Positions 27,064-36,569 of a stretch of 64,000 nt of DNA are shown here, one piece after another. The stretch covers positions 62,001 through 126,000 of the forward strand of contig JAHZJK010000006.1 of NCBI GenBank assembly GCA_022600955.1, read 5' to 3'. The DNA is from Gammaproteobacteria bacterium. GTDB lineage: Bacteria; Pseudomonadota; Gammaproteobacteria; Steroidobacterales; Woeseiaceae. A model generated the notes under the pieces. It ran no database searches and was not told the origin of the DNA. It worked only from the letters and a program-made list of their open reading frames with translations. The stretch's first letter is position 1, and each line of letters opens with the position of its first letter. The translations under genes were made by a program, and so were the position numbers.

Positions 27064-28659
27064 TCAGCCGAACTGGTTCATCGTATTCGCCGCGCCTGAC
27101 GCTTTAAGTGCCGCGTCACCGGAGAAGTATTCCTTGTGGTCATCACCCATGTCGGATCCGGACATGTTTTGATGTTTGACGCACGCAATGCCCTGCCGAA
27201 TCTCCAGACGCTGGACACCCTCGACGTAACCCAGCATGCCCTTCTCGCCGAAGTACTCCTTCGCCAGGTTGTCGGTCGATAACGCTGCCGTATGGTAGGT
27301 CGGAAGCGTGATCAGGTGGTGGAAAATTCCCGCGTCGCGCGCAGCGTCTGCCTGGAAAGTACGAATACGTTCGTCTGCTTCTGCAGAAAGATCAGATGCG
27401 TCGTATTCGACATTCATCAGCTTGTCGCGGTCATAGGACGATACATCCTTGCCCTCCTCAAGCCAGGCATCGAAAACCTGCTGGCGGAAATTGAGCGTCC
27501 AGTTGAAGGATGGGCTGTTGTTATACACCAGCTTGGCGTTCGGCATGACCTCGCGTATGCGACGGACCATGCCACCGATCTGCCCAATATGCGGCTTCTC
27601 AGTTTCGATCCAGAGTAAGTCGGCACCGTGCTGCAGGGACGAAATACAATCCAGTACACAGCGGTCCTCGCCTGTTCCCTTGCGGAATTCAAATAAATTA
27701 CTGGGCAAGCGTTTGGGTCGTACGATTCTGTCACCCTGCTTGATCAGCACGTCACCGTTGTTGAGATCTTCTGCTGCAATCTCCTCAACATCGAGGAAAG
27801 AGTTGTACTGATCGCCCAGGTCGCCTGGCTGGTTGCTGACCGCCAGCTGTTTAGTCAGGCCGGCGCCCAAAGAATCTGTACGCGCGACAATGAGGCCATC
27901 ATCCACACCCAGCTCCAGGAACGCATAGCGAACTGCCCGGATCTTGGCCAGGAAGTCTTCGTGCGGCACCGTCACCTTGCCGTCCTGGTGACCACATTGC
28001 TTTTCATCCGATACCTGGTTCTCGATCTGGATGCAGCATGCGCCTGCCTCGATCATCTTCTTGGCGAGCAGATACGTTGCCTCGGCATTGCCAAAGCCGG
28101 CATCGATATCGGCAATGATCGGCACTATGTGCGTCTGAAAATTATCGATCTTCTGTTTCAGAGACTGCTCTGCAACGGCATCACCAGCCTTGCGCGCCGT
28201 ATCGAGCTCTCGGAACAAGCCACCGAGCTCCCGCGCATCTGCTTGGCGAAGAAACGTGTACAACTCCTCGATCAGAGATGAAACCGACGTCTTCTCGTGC
28301 ATCGACTGATCCGGCAAGGGTCCGAATTCTGAACGCAGCGCGGCGACCATCCAGCCCGAAAGATACAAATAGCGGCCCTTGGTACTACCAAAGTGCTTCT
28401 TGATGGAAATCATCTTTTGCTGGCCGATGAATCCATGCCAGCAACCGAGAGATTGCGTGTAATTCGCAGGATCTGCATCGTAGCGATCCATATCGTCGCG
28501 CATGATCTTCGCGGTGTATCGCGCGATATCCAGACCTGTCTTGAATCGATTCTGGGTCTTCATACGCGCGACGGATTCGGGGCTGATTGCTTCCCAGGCG
28601 CTGCCGCGCTCCGCTACCAGACTGGCTGCTGCCTCAATATCTCGGAAATAGTTCGACAC
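27064..28659 (-). CDS. aceA: Isocitrate lyase
   Basis: The 531-aa enzyme cleaves isocitrate to glyoxylate and succinate in the glyoxylate bypass, allowing growth on acetate and fatty acids. The catalytic loop reads EKQCGHQDGKV (C222), the form of the longer Pseudomonas-type enzymes, which differs from KKCGH of E. coli. DIDAGFGN (185-192) binds metal and substrate. No malate synthase gene is in the window. Three phased direct repeats lie 53-89 bp upstream of the start and probably control it. Confidence 0.95.
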   Translation of the reverse strand: MSNYFRDIEAAASLVAERGSAWEAISPESVARMKTQNRFKTGLDIARYTAKIMRDDMDRYDADPANYTQSLGCWHGFIGQQKMISIKKHFGSTKGRYLYLSGWMVAALRSEFGPLPDQSMHEKTSVSSLIEELYTFLRQADARELGGLFRELDTARKAGDAVAEQSLKQKIDNFQTHIVPIIADIDAGFGNAEATYLLAKKMIEAGACCIQIENQVSDEKQCGHQDGKVTVPHEDFLAKIRAVRYAFLELGVDDGLIVARTDSLGAGLTKQLAVSNQPGDLGDQYNSFLDVEEIAAEDLNNGDVLIKQGDRIVRPKRLPSNLFEFRKGTGEDRCVLDCISSLQHGADLLWIETEKPHIGQIGGMVRRIREVMPNAKLVYNNSPSFNWTLNFRQQVFDAWLEEGKDVSSYDRDKLMNVEYDASDLSAEADERIRTFQADAARDAGIFHHLITLPTYHTAALSTDNLAKEYFGEKGMLGYVEGVQRLEIRQGIACVKHQNMSGSDMGDDHKEYFSGDAALKASGAANTMNQFG

Positions 28660-28711
28660 TGTGATTCTCCCGGTTAGTTTATGTTGCCCAGTCTATCTGT
28701 CGGATAACTAA

Positions 28712-28748
28712 AATTTCACAAAGAAAATTTCACACTGTGAATTTCACA
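28712..28748. promoter_or_regulatory. Three phased direct repeats upstream of aceA
   Basis: AATTTCACA occurs at 28712-28720, 28726-28734 and 28740-28748, an exact 14-bp period with 5-bp spacers. In the direction of aceA the unit reads TGTGAAATT. The centre also forms the palindrome TTCACACTGTGAA. Such arrays are binding sites for a multimeric regulator, identity unknown. Confidence 0.7.
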
Positions 28749-28758
28749 ACGTGGTTGC

Positions 28759-29997
28759 TTAACGGCTGGCCGCTACCCGTCGATGCAGTATCAAAGTGGC
28801 CGCCAGGCCGACCGCACATATACCGGCAACCATGAAGAAAAAGAGTCGATAGCCCTCTGGACCTGGGAAGCGGTCCAGCAAGACGCCACCGATCAGGGGC
28901 ATAAAGATGTCGGGCGTGAATCCGATAACGGAAATAATGCCTGCGGCCGTTCCTGTCACGGCCATCGGGATGCCACCCTCTTCAAGCAGAGCAAAATAAA
29001 TGCCGCGCATCGCAAACACCGCCAAAGACGCGATTGCGACATTCAAAAGCATGACGCTGAGCAATGACGGTTTTCCGGGCAACAACGCAAACAACGAAAA
29101 TGAAGCAATCAATACGACGAACAGGAAAGAGACTGACCTGGCGATTCCGAGCTTGTCAGACACGTAGCCAGCTACAAGGGCAGCCAGGGGCTTGGTCCAC
29201 ATCTTGCCAACGCTGATCACTGCCGCCATGGTAACGGTCATTGCAAATATGTCGGTGGAATAACTGGTGAACCGAAACGTTCCCCAATAGGCACAGTACC
29301 CTGAGAGAATGACAACCGCGATCAACCAGACTGCCGGCATTTTCAGCACCGTGAGAATTTCTTTGAATCCAACCTTGGGTTGATCTGTCGCATTGACCTG
29401 GCCGCCTGCATCATCCTCGATCGAAAACCAGGACAACACACCAAGAATCAGGATGAGCGCGGAGAAAAGTGTGATGACGGTCGACAATGCAAACTCGTTG
29501 CTACCGAGCGCTCCGAAAACTGCGAGAAACGCCATCGAGCTTAATACCTCACCAAGTCCACGCCCGGTTTCAAGAACGCCGAAAGCGCGACCCTGTTCGC
29601 TTGGTGGCGCCCAGTTGCGAGTCACCCGTATCATGGCGCCCCAGAACAACAGCGTGATAGTGACTCCCCAAACGGCGTGAATCGCCAGGCTGATTGAATA
29701 ACTCGGGAAGCTCGCAAAATACAAGCCCAGCCCGCCGGTCAGCATTAGTGACAGCGTCAACAGCTTTCTGGGCGATACACGATCGGCGAGCCATCCTCCA
29801 GGCGCGTAAGAAAGCATCGCGGTTACGCCAAAAACGCTCAGCAGAGACCCAACTTCCGTATTGTCGAGGGCAAGCGCGGCAGCAAGTGGTTTGTAGTAGA
29901 CCTCCTGCAAGAACGGCAATAGAAATATGATGCCGCCCGACAAGCTGAGCACGGTCATGATGAGCCAGCGGCGCACACCCTCGGATCTGATTTTCAC
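28759..29997 (-). CDS. MFS transporter
   Basis: The 412-aa, 12-TM protein of the major facilitator superfamily shows GGWLADRVSPRKLL in loop 2-3 and RVTRNWAPPSEQGRAFGVLETGRGLGE around helices 4-5, reminiscent of the anion/organophosphate (UhpT/NarK-like) group. The substrate is probably an organic or phosphorylated anion. Its start overlaps the stop of the Kef-type antiporter gene by 4 bp, so it belongs to the KefG-Kef-MFS operon and ends 100 bp before aceA. Confidence 0.85.
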   Translation of the reverse strand: MKIRSEGVRRWLIMTVLSLSGGIIFLLPFLQEVYYKPLAAALALDNTEVGSLLSVFGVTAMLSYAPGGWLADRVSPRKLLTLSLMLTGGLGLYFASFPSYSISLAIHAVWGVTITLLFWGAMIRVTRNWAPPSEQGRAFGVLETGRGLGEVLSSMAFLAVFGALGSNEFALSTVITLFSALILILGVLSWFSIEDDAGGQVNATDQPKVGFKEILTVLKMPAVWLIAVVILSGYCAYWGTFRFTSYSTDIFAMTVTMAAVISVGKMWTKPLAALVAGYVSDKLGIARSVSFLFVVLIASFSLFALLPGKPSLLSVMLLNVAIASLAVFAMRGIYFALLEEGGIPMAVTGTAAGIISVIGFTPDIFMPLIGGVLLDRFPGPEGYRLFFFMVAGICAVGLAATLILHRRVAASR

Positions 29998-31916
29998 TTC
30001 GTGTCCTTCGTGGTCTCTGCCTCTACATCGTCGAGCGTCGGCGGTACCCAGCCGCGATCCAGGCGGGTCGCGAATGCGGCGCTGTTACCCCTCATGACGT
30101 CTGCGTAGCGATCAAGATACTCTCGCGTACGGCGAACGTACTCTTCATTCTCATGGGCGGGGATACCTGGATCATAGCTAGAGGCCAGCGACAGCATCTG
30201 ATCCTGATCATTCAGCACAAACCCGCGCACCTGGCGCTCCGCATCGTATGGGTGCACACCCAGTGCCTCCAGGGCAGAGCGCCCTGCGCGCACCGAACTG
30301 TCGAAAGTATCGCGGATGATGTCACGACAACCTGCACTGTAGAGCTCATAGACGTGGTGCCGGTCTAACGCACGAGCCACGATATAGACGTCAGGATAAT
30401 TCTGGTGAACGTAGTGCACGAGCTCTGTCGCGCTGTCTTTGTCATCGATAGCGATGACCAGCATCCTGGCCTCACCAATACCGGCTGCGTGCAGCAAGTC
30501 CGGCCGCATGGCATCACCAAAAAAAACTTTGACACCGAATGCGCGCAGCACGTCGAGTTGCTCGGACCGGTAGTCAAGAACGACCGTCGGTATTCCCGCG
30601 GCCAACAAGATGCGATTGACTATTCCGCCAAATCGTCCGTGGCCCGCGATAATGACTTTGCCGGTTTCATCAATCTCATCGGGCTCCTGATCCTGCGCGG
30701 AGACAAAGCGATGGGCAATCCATTTCTCGTAAAAGATAAACAAGGCCGGCGTCAACAACATAGACAATGCAACGACCAGCATCAGACGCTCTGCCAAAGC
30801 CGGTGGAATCACGGAACTGGCCACGGTAAAACTTAACAGCACAAAGCCAAACTCACCGGCTTGCGCAAGACCGAGCGAGAACAACCAGCGATCGGCTCCG
30901 CCGATCTTGAAAATTCGACTCAATCCGTACAGTACTGCCACCTTCAGAGCGATCAGGCCGATTGTCAGGCCTATGATCTCAGCCAGATTACTGAACAGCA
31001 GATCGAACTGAATGGCAGCGCCGACGGTAATGAAGAACACACCAAGCAACAGACCTTTGAACGGATCGATGTTGCTTTCCAGTTCGTGGCGATACTCGCT
31101 GTTCGCGAGCACCACGCCTGCAAGGAAAGTACCCAGTGCCGGCGACAGCCCGACGACAACCATGAGCAGCGCAATCGCTATGACCAGTAACAAGGCCGTA
31201 GCAGTGAAAAGCTCTCGCAGGCGCGCACCAGCGACAAAGCGAAACAGTGGCCGCGTCAATACACTACCGCCAACGACCACGAATGCGATCGCCGCAACCG
31301 TCAGCAATGCCCGTTGCCAGCCCGCCAGTCGATCAACCAGGCTTAGCGACGCGTGCCCTTCATCTGCCGCGCCATGGGCCGCGGCTGCAAGCTCCTGCAG
31401 CTCTGGCAATGCGAGTAGCGGTACGAATGCGAGCATCGGGATTACCGCAATATCCTGAAACAGGAGCACCGAAAAACTCGACTGCCCGCCATCGCTCTTC
31501 ATCATTCCCTTTTCATTCAACGTTTGTAGAACGATTGCTGTCGATGAAAGAGAAAACACCAGGCCGATAGCCAGCGCAATAGTCCAGGACTGTCCCAACG
31601 CCATCGCAACGGCCATCACCAGGGCCGCGGTAACACTGACCTGAAGACCCCCGAGCCCCAGCAATTTGTTGCGCATGTTCCATAGCATGCGGGGCTCAAG
31701 CTCGAGCCCAACCAGGAACAACATCATCACAACGCCAAACTCAGCGAAATGCTGGATACTGACAACATCGACATGCAGCCAGCCGAGAATTGGACTGATG
31801 ACGATTCCTGCAATCAAATACCCCAACACAGAACCAAGCCCGAGCCTTGACGCGATGGGCACGGCGACCACTCCCGCGACCAGGAACAAGAAGGCCAGTA
31901 ACAGAAATCCGTCCAC
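29994..31916 (-). CDS. CPA2-family K+/H+ antiporter of KefB/KefC type
   Basis: The 640-aa protein has an N-terminal antiporter domain of about 12 helices (1-385) and a cytosolic KTN (RCK) domain (about 415-540) with the nucleotide-binding GHGRFGGIVNRILL. The ion-exchange motif is in LGTFLAGVVLANSEYRHELESNIDPFKGLLLGVFF. In E. coli KefB and KefC release potassium to acidify the cell and protect from electrophiles, under glutathione control. The upstream gene is a KefF/KefG-like oxidoreductase, 2 bp apart, which supports this role. Confidence 0.92.
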   Translation of the reverse strand: MDGFLLLAFLFLVAGVVAVPIASRLGLGSVLGYLIAGIVISPILGWLHVDVVSIQHFAEFGVVMMLFLVGLELEPRMLWNMRNKLLGLGGLQVSVTAALVMAVAMALGQSWTIALAIGLVFSLSSTAIVLQTLNEKGMMKSDGGQSSFSVLLFQDIAVIPMLAFVPLLALPELQELAAAAHGAADEGHASLSLVDRLAGWQRALLTVAAIAFVVVGGSVLTRPLFRFVAGARLRELFTATALLLVIAIALLMVVVGLSPALGTFLAGVVLANSEYRHELESNIDPFKGLLLGVFFITVGAAIQFDLLFSNLAEIIGLTIGLIALKVAVLYGLSRIFKIGGADRWLFSLGLAQAGEFGFVLLSFTVASSVIPPALAERLMLVVALSMLLTPALFIFYEKWIAHRFVSAQDQEPDEIDETGKVIIAGHGRFGGIVNRILLAAGIPTVVLDYRSEQLDVLRAFGVKVFFGDAMRPDLLHAAGIGEARMLVIAIDDKDSATELVHYVHQNYPDVYIVARALDRHHVYELYSAGCRDIIRDTFDSSVRAGRSALEALGVHPYDAERQVRGFVLNDQDQMLSLASSYDPGIPAHENEEYVRRTREYLDRYADVMRGNSAAFATRLDRGWVPPTLDDVEAETTKDTK

Positions 31917-31918
31917 TC

Positions 31919-32527
31919 TCAGCCCTCTTCTTTTATAGTTAGCGTGTTGTAGTCAAGAACGTCGTTGCGCTCAGCCGCAACCCAGTCGTAGCGATCATCG
32001 CGAATCGCTTCGAGCAATCTTCGGTAACCATCGGCATGCGGTGCGACCTCGCCCACCAACGGTGCCTTTAAGGCCGAGTACAGTGCATAAGGCGTCGTGA
32101 ATCGCATGCCACAGAGACGCGCAGTCTGTTCGAGTGGGCGCAGGAACTCGCGTAGCGGATAATTTTGAAAGCCACCCCTGGCATAAGCATCCTCGGGCCC
32201 CGCGGCTGTCACTGCGAGCATCATGGTTTTACCGGCCAGCCGCTCCCCGCCCGAGCCATACGCGAAGCCGTGTTCAAGTACGATGTCCTGCCATTCTTTC
32301 AGGATCGATGGTGTCGAGTACCAGAACAATGGAAACTGCAACAGAACGACGTCGTGCTTGAGCAGTCGCTCCTGTTCGGCATCGACATTGATATCGAATC
32401 GTGGATAGTCCGCATACAAATCGATAAACGTGATGCCATCGACGTTCTTTGCCACATTCGCCATGCTCTGATTGACGTGGGAGTAGTTGTGTCCGGGATG
32501 AGCGAAGTAAACAATGAGCCTGGCCAT
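31919..32527 (-). CDS. KefF/KefG-like NAD(P)H quinone oxidoreductase
   Basis: The 202-aa flavodoxin-fold protein starts with RLIVYFAHPGHNYSHVNQSMA, the FMN-binding loop of the KefF/KefG/NQO1 group. The motif FPLFWYSTPSILKEWQDIVLEHGFAYG is typical of these ancillary subunits, which bind and activate KefB/KefC and reduce quinones. It is the first gene of the operon with the antiporter. Confidence 0.9.
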   Translation of the reverse strand: MARLIVYFAHPGHNYSHVNQSMANVAKNVDGITFIDLYADYPRFDINVDAEQERLLKHDVVLLQFPLFWYSTPSILKEWQDIVLEHGFAYGSGGERLAGKTMMLAVTAAGPEDAYARGGFQNYPLREFLRPLEQTARLCGMRFTTPYALYSALKAPLVGEVAPHADGYRRLLEAIRDDRYDWVAAERNDVLDYNTLTIKEEG

Positions 32528-32667
32528 CTAATAGTCTTGCTAATGCGCACTCGATAAGGTTGGAGAGCGCAGTCTATCAGTATGTGAGTGCAGCATGCTG
32601 CCGACCCCCGGATTCTTTGACCGGAGAGTAATAGGGAAAGCGCAATCGACTGAACTATAAGGTTTGT

Positions 32668-33699
32668 TCAGCGCTGGACTCGGCCCGATGCGTCTCCGCC
32701 TATCAGTTTTTCTACTTCGGGCACCGTTACTCTGTTGAAGTCACCCATAATCGAGTGTTTCAGGCAGCTTGCTGCAACCGCAAATTCGAGTGACTCCTGG
32801 CGGTCTTCGTAGGCGTTAAGACCATAAATCAGTGCCGATGCGAAACTGTCACCGCCGCCGACACGATCGACAATATCCGTGATTTCGTAGCGGCGAGAAA
32901 GGCGGAATCCACTTGCATCGCGAAGACACGCCGACCAGCCGTTTCTGTCGGCACTCTTCGACTCCCGGAGCGTGACTGCCAGGATACTCATATCCGGGAA
33001 CTCGGCCAGAACTTTCTCGGTTAAACGTTCGTAGCGGGCGGTATCCAGCTCACCCGACTCAACATGAACATCATCGACACCGATTCCCAATGATTTTTGG
33101 CAATCTTCTTCATTCGCGATCCCGACATCCACAAACTTCACCAGTTCACGCATGACTTCCGGCGCAGACTTTCCATACTTCCAGAGTTTGCCTCTGAAAT
33201 TAAAGTCGCATGACACCGTAACGCCATGGGCTTTTGCGGCCTTCACAGCTTCCAGACTGACCTCGGCGGCCGCTTCGCTCAGAGCGGGCGTGATACCGGT
33301 AATGTGCATCCACTTCGCACCAGGCAGAATATTCGCCCAGTCAAAGTCTCCTGGCTGAGCGGTCGCGATCGAAGAGTTAGCCCGATCATAGATGACGTTT
33401 GACGGTCGCTGGTTTGCGCCAGCTTCCAAGAAATAGATACCAACCCGATCGCCCTGGCGAAGAATATTCGTTGTGCCGACGCCGAAACTTCGCAACTCCC
33501 GGATCGCTGCATCGCCAACAGCATTTGCAGGCAATGCGGAAACGAACTCTGCTTCCAGCCCGTAGTTCGCAAGAGCTACGGCAACATTTGCTTCACCGCC
33601 CCCGAAGGTCGCCTCAAATCCAGGTGACTGGAACAGACGTTCATGTCCCGGCGTCTTCAGGCGCAGCATGACTTCACCAACACTCAAGAATTCAGCCAT
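32668..33699 (-). CDS. kdgK: 2-dehydro-3-deoxygluconokinase (PfkB family)
   Basis: The 343-aa sugar kinase phosphorylates KDG to KDPG. The N-terminal PfkB signature is [16 protein letters not shown] and the C-terminal catalytic signature is [16 protein letters not shown], holding the base Asp. [19 protein letters not shown] is characteristic of KdgK. The ATG shares one base with the eda stop (TAATG), so the two enzymes form a coupled operon for lower Entner-Doudoroff/uronate metabolism. Confidence 0.92.
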   Translation of the reverse strand: MAEFLSVGEVMLRLKTPGHERLFQSPGFEATFGGGEANVAVALANYGLEAEFVSALPANAVGDAAIRELRSFGVGTTNILRQGDRVGIYFLEAGANQRPSNVIYDRANSSIATAQPGDFDWANILPGAKWMHITGITPALSEAAAEVSLEAVKAAKAHGVTVSCDFNFRGKLWKYGKSAPEVMRELVKFVDVGIANEEDCQKSLGIGVDDVHVESGELDTARYERLTEKVLAEFPDMSILAVTLRESKSADRNGWSACLRDASGFRLSRRYEITDIVDRVGGGDSFASALIYGLNAYEDRQESLEFAVAASCLKHSIMGDFNRVTVPEVEKLIGGDASGRVQR

Positions 33700-34340
33700 T
33701 ACTTTTCTCCCGCTGCCATAGCAATTGCTACTGCTTCTCTCGCGAGTCGAGTAACTTCGTCATAATTGCCCTTAGCAATCTCGGCCGCGGGCGTTAACCA
33801 GCTCCCACCACAGGCCAGAACGCTCTTCAGTGCCAGAAATTCCGGCAGGTTCTGTGCAGATACACCGCCTGTCGGCATGAACTTCATATCGCCAAAAACG
33901 CTTCCCAGCGCCTTGAGCGCAGGAATTCCGCCCGCTATTGATGCGGGGAAAAATTTGACTGTGTCGAGCCCAAGATTGCGAGCTTTCATGACCTCGGACG
34001 GTGTCATTGTGCCCGGCAGAACCGGCACTCCAGCATCCTGCGCAACACCGACCATCGTTTCGTCCAGGCCCGGTGAAACAATAAATTTCGCGCCGCGGCT
34101 CAGAACTTCGGTCGCCTGTGCCCCTGACAGAACCGTTCCTGCGCCAACAATAAGATTATCGTCCATTTCACAGATCGCGCTCAGACACTCCAGAGCTGCC
34201 TCCGTCCGCAATACAACTTCGATGACGGTAAGACCACCTTTTGCGAGCGCGCGTGTTGTTGCTACGGCGACCTCGGGGTCGTCGGCCTGGACGAGAGGTA
34301 CGACCGGTGCCTTCGCCATGCGGGCATTCAAGTGGGTCAT
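33699..34340 (-). CDS. eda: KDPG/KHG aldolase
   Basis: The 213-aa class I aldolase cleaves KDPG to pyruvate and glyceraldehyde-3-phosphate. Catalytic residues are E41 in [10 protein letters not shown]45, and the Schiff-base lysine K129 in [15 protein letters not shown] and PTGGV are family motifs. It is the first gene of the eda-kdgK operon, divergent from the IclR gene. A TTGACA-N16-TAAAAT promoter (starting near 34427 on the minus strand) and an 18-bp palindrome lie in between. Confidence 0.95.
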   Translation of the reverse strand: MTHLNARMAKAPVVPLVQADDPEVAVATTRALAKGGLTVIEVVLRTEAALECLSAICEMDDNLIVGAGTVLSGAQATEVLSRGAKFIVSPGLDETMVGVAQDAGVPVLPGTMTPSEVMKARNLGLDTVKFFPASIAGGIPALKALGSVFGDMKFMPTGGVSAQNLPEFLALKSVLACGGSWLTPAAEIAKGNYDEVTRLAREAVAIAMAAGEK

Positions 34341-34365
34341 TGGCTTATACTCTGGGTTGCACTTC

Positions 34366-34383
34366 TGTTCTATATATAGAACA
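34366..34383. promoter_or_regulatory. IclR-family operator between eda and iclR
   Basis: TGTTCTATATATAGAACA is a perfect 18-bp palindrome. It lies between divergent genes and downstream of the eda promoter, where a bound regulator would block transcription. IclR/KdgR-type regulators bind AT-rich palindromes of this size. The adjacent IclR protein is the natural candidate. Confidence 0.8.
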
Positions 34384-34415
34384 CTGTTCTTTATTAAGAA
34401 TTATTTTACCGACAA

Positions 34416-34429
34416 AGACAGCATTGTCA
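34416..34429. promoter_or_regulatory. Degenerate LacI-type site overlapping the eda -35 box
   Basis: AGACAGCATTGTCA differs at two positions from TGACAGCGTTGTCA of the laminarin locus. On the minus strand it contains the TTGACA -35 box of eda, in the same layout as the other operators. The central CG is changed to CA, which often weakens LacI binding, so the site is uncertain. Confidence 0.4.
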
Positions 34430-34444
34430 ATGGGCTGATAGCAC

Positions 34445-35185
34445 GTGGGATCTACAACAAAATCGTTTCAACTTATCCAGGCTGTCATCGATACGGGTAG
34501 TAGCGGTGCGACCTTTTCTGAAGCTGTCCGTGCAAGCTCTGTTCCCAAGTCAACGGCTCACCGTTTACTTAATGAGCTCATCGATATAGGCGTGCTGCGC
34601 TATGACAGCGAATCGAAGACTTACTTTGGTGGCCTTCAGTTAGCGCGCCTCGGCTCTGCGGTTGCTGCAGGCTATGACCTCAGGAAAATTGCACGGCCAC
34701 ACCTTGAGAGCCTGAATGAGCGGACCGGACACACTGCAACGCTGGGTATTCGGGATAGCGACCACGGGATTTATCTCGACAAGGTCGAATCACGTAACTC
34801 AGGCATTCGCCTGCACTCCGAAGTAGGCAAAGCCTTCCCCCTGCACTGCACCGGAATAGGCAAGGTGCTGTTGTCCCTGGTACCTGCTGACGAGTTAAGA
34901 CAAGCCCTGCGTGGCAAGCTGGAGTCCTTCACAAACCGGACCATCACTGACAAGACTCTGCTGCGATCCGAGCTCAAGCAAATTCGCGAGCAAGGCTATG
35001 CGATCGACGATGAAGAAATAACCCGTGGCATGGTGTGCGTCGCCGCGCCGGTGTTTGACCCGAACGGCAACATCGCCGGAGCACTAAGTTGCACGTTTCC
35101 AACATGGATCAGGGATGAACACGGCATAGAAAACGAAATTGCCGCAGTCAGGCATGCTGCTTCCTCGGCCTCGCGAATGACGTAG
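34445..35185 (+). CDS. IclR-family regulator (KdgR-like)
   Basis: The 246-aa protein starts at a GTG. It has an N-terminal winged HTH (about 5-65; TFSEAVRASSVPKSTAHRLLNELI) and an effector domain (about 80-240) with SEVGKAFPLHCTGIGKVLL and DDEEITRGMVCVAAPVFD, both IclR hallmarks. Being divergent from eda-kdgK it probably senses KDG or KDPG and controls that operon through the palindrome at 34366-34383. Confidence 0.92.
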   Translation: MGSTTKSFQLIQAVIDTGSSGATFSEAVRASSVPKSTAHRLLNELIDIGVLRYDSESKTYFGGLQLARLGSAVAAGYDLRKIARPHLESLNERTGHTATLGIRDSDHGIYLDKVESRNSGIRLHSEVGKAFPLHCTGIGKVLLSLVPADELRQALRGKLESFTNRTITDKTLLRSELKQIREQGYAIDDEEITRGMVCVAAPVFDPNGNIAGALSCTFPTWIRDEHGIENEIAAVRHAASSASRMT

Positions 35186-35187
35186 AG

Positions 35188-36399
35188 TTAAGTTTGACGG
35201 CGCCGTAGCACGACAGACGCCACCGTCATTGCCGCTGCCGCCAGGAGGCAGTATGCGCCGAGAAAAGCCATTTGCGCTGGTAGACCGGTACCGCGGTCAA
35301 TCAGGGTACCGGTCAATCCCGGCCCTGCGGCCGTCGCAAAAACTGCGGCTGCAACAGTGACGGAGCGTATCGCGCCCAAGTGCGCGAGTCCGTAAATTTC
35401 CGGCCACAGTGAACCAAATAACGTAGAGGAAATGCCGTAGCTGATACCAAGCAGCAACATCACTATATACAACGACATCTCTGGCCCGCTGTAAGCCAGG
35501 GCAAAACAGGCACATGAAAGCGGGAGCAGAAAAAACGGCAGAATTACCACAGCCCCGAAACGATCGATAAGCGCACCGGAAACCAGCGCGAAGCCGACGG
35601 TGGTCAGCGCCATGACCAACAACGATGTGGCGAACAGTTGTGGCGGCCAGGCATGCAATGCCGTCAAATAGTTTTGGTGATAAAAAATAGTAGTGCCGAC
35701 AAACGCTGGCGCCAGGACGCCCGTCAGGAGAACCCAGAACACGGGATCCCGCAGAACCTCCGCCCTCGTCCAGTTTCGCACCACAGGTGAGGCCGATATC
35801 TCCTCAGAATTCCGTCCATGAGGAACGCGCGGCTTGCGATAGCACCAATAAGCGAATGGAAGCCCGAACCCGACCAGTGCTACTGCTGCAGAAGTCCACC
35901 CGACATGGTGGCCGTACGCGATCGTTAGAGCCGCGAACGCCAGCGGAATTGTCGCCTCGCCTCCCTGGTGACCAAGCACCACCAGCGATACCGCCCGACC
36001 TCTCTCTGCAACAAACCATCGCCCAGTGGTCGTCAATGCAGTGTGCGTCATCATTCCCTGGCCGAAAAGGCGCAGCAAGAATATTGCGACAACGAGTACC
36101 GGCACCGAAGTGGCGAAGCCGGCAAGCAAAGTCGCTCCGGCCAGAACGGGAATGACCAGCGCCACCATACGGTGGGCGGGTATCAGGTCCACCAGCCGGC
36201 CGACAAAAGGGAGGCACATGGCGCTGGCAAGCGTGGCGAACATGTAGAGACGCCCGAATTCGCCGTGACTCAGTTCGAATGTCGATTGCCACTTCGCGAC
36301 CGACGCAGAGATAAAATACGTTTGTCCAAAACTCGAGAAAAAGGTGAGTGTGAAGCCGCCGGCAATCCAGCGAAAATTGGCTTTGATGAAATCAATCAT
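35188..36399 (-). CDS. MFS transporter
   Basis: I place the start at MIDFIKANFRWIAGG (36399), giving 403 aa and 12 membrane helices. The longer frame to 36564 adds 55 unlikely residues. Helix 1 (FTLTFFSSFGQTYFISASV) and MTHTALTTTGRWFVAERGRAVSL in the N half resemble monocarboxylate/oxalate-formate-type carriers. The substrate is unknown. The 3' end is 2 bp from the convergent iclR, so a carrier for a sugar acid is possible but not shown. Confidence 0.85.
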   Translation of the reverse strand: MIDFIKANFRWIAGGFTLTFFSSFGQTYFISASVAKWQSTFELSHGEFGRLYMFATLASAMCLPFVGRLVDLIPAHRMVALVIPVLAGATLLAGFATSVPVLVVAIFLLRLFGQGMMTHTALTTTGRWFVAERGRAVSLVVLGHQGGEATIPLAFAALTIAYGHHVGWTSAAVALVGFGLPFAYWCYRKPRVPHGRNSEEISASPVVRNWTRAEVLRDPVFWVLLTGVLAPAFVGTTIFYHQNYLTALHAWPPQLFATSLLVMALTTVGFALVSGALIDRFGAVVILPFFLLPLSCACFALAYSGPEMSLYIVMLLLGISYGISSTLFGSLWPEIYGLAHLGAIRSVTVAAAVFATAAGPGLTGTLIDRGTGLPAQMAFLGAYCLLAAAAMTVASVVLRRRQT

Positions 36400-36569
36400 T
36401 TGGCGCGACAAGCTCTTCTGGTCTGATGCTTCACGGGAAAGCCAGTAGAGTACAGCAATGTCGTAGCCTGCTCCGCCGTAAATCCAGGAACCGGTGTTCC
36501 GGCGAAGTGCGCAAAATTTGCACTCGCTGTACAATCTGTTTTCCCTCAGTCGCTCTGGAAGCAAAAATT

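Noticed and set aside
32590..32601. GCAGCATGCTGC 12-bp palindrome between the KefF/G-like and kdgK genes
   Set aside because: Short, single and GC-rich; expected by chance in this length of DNA and not placed at a clear promoter.
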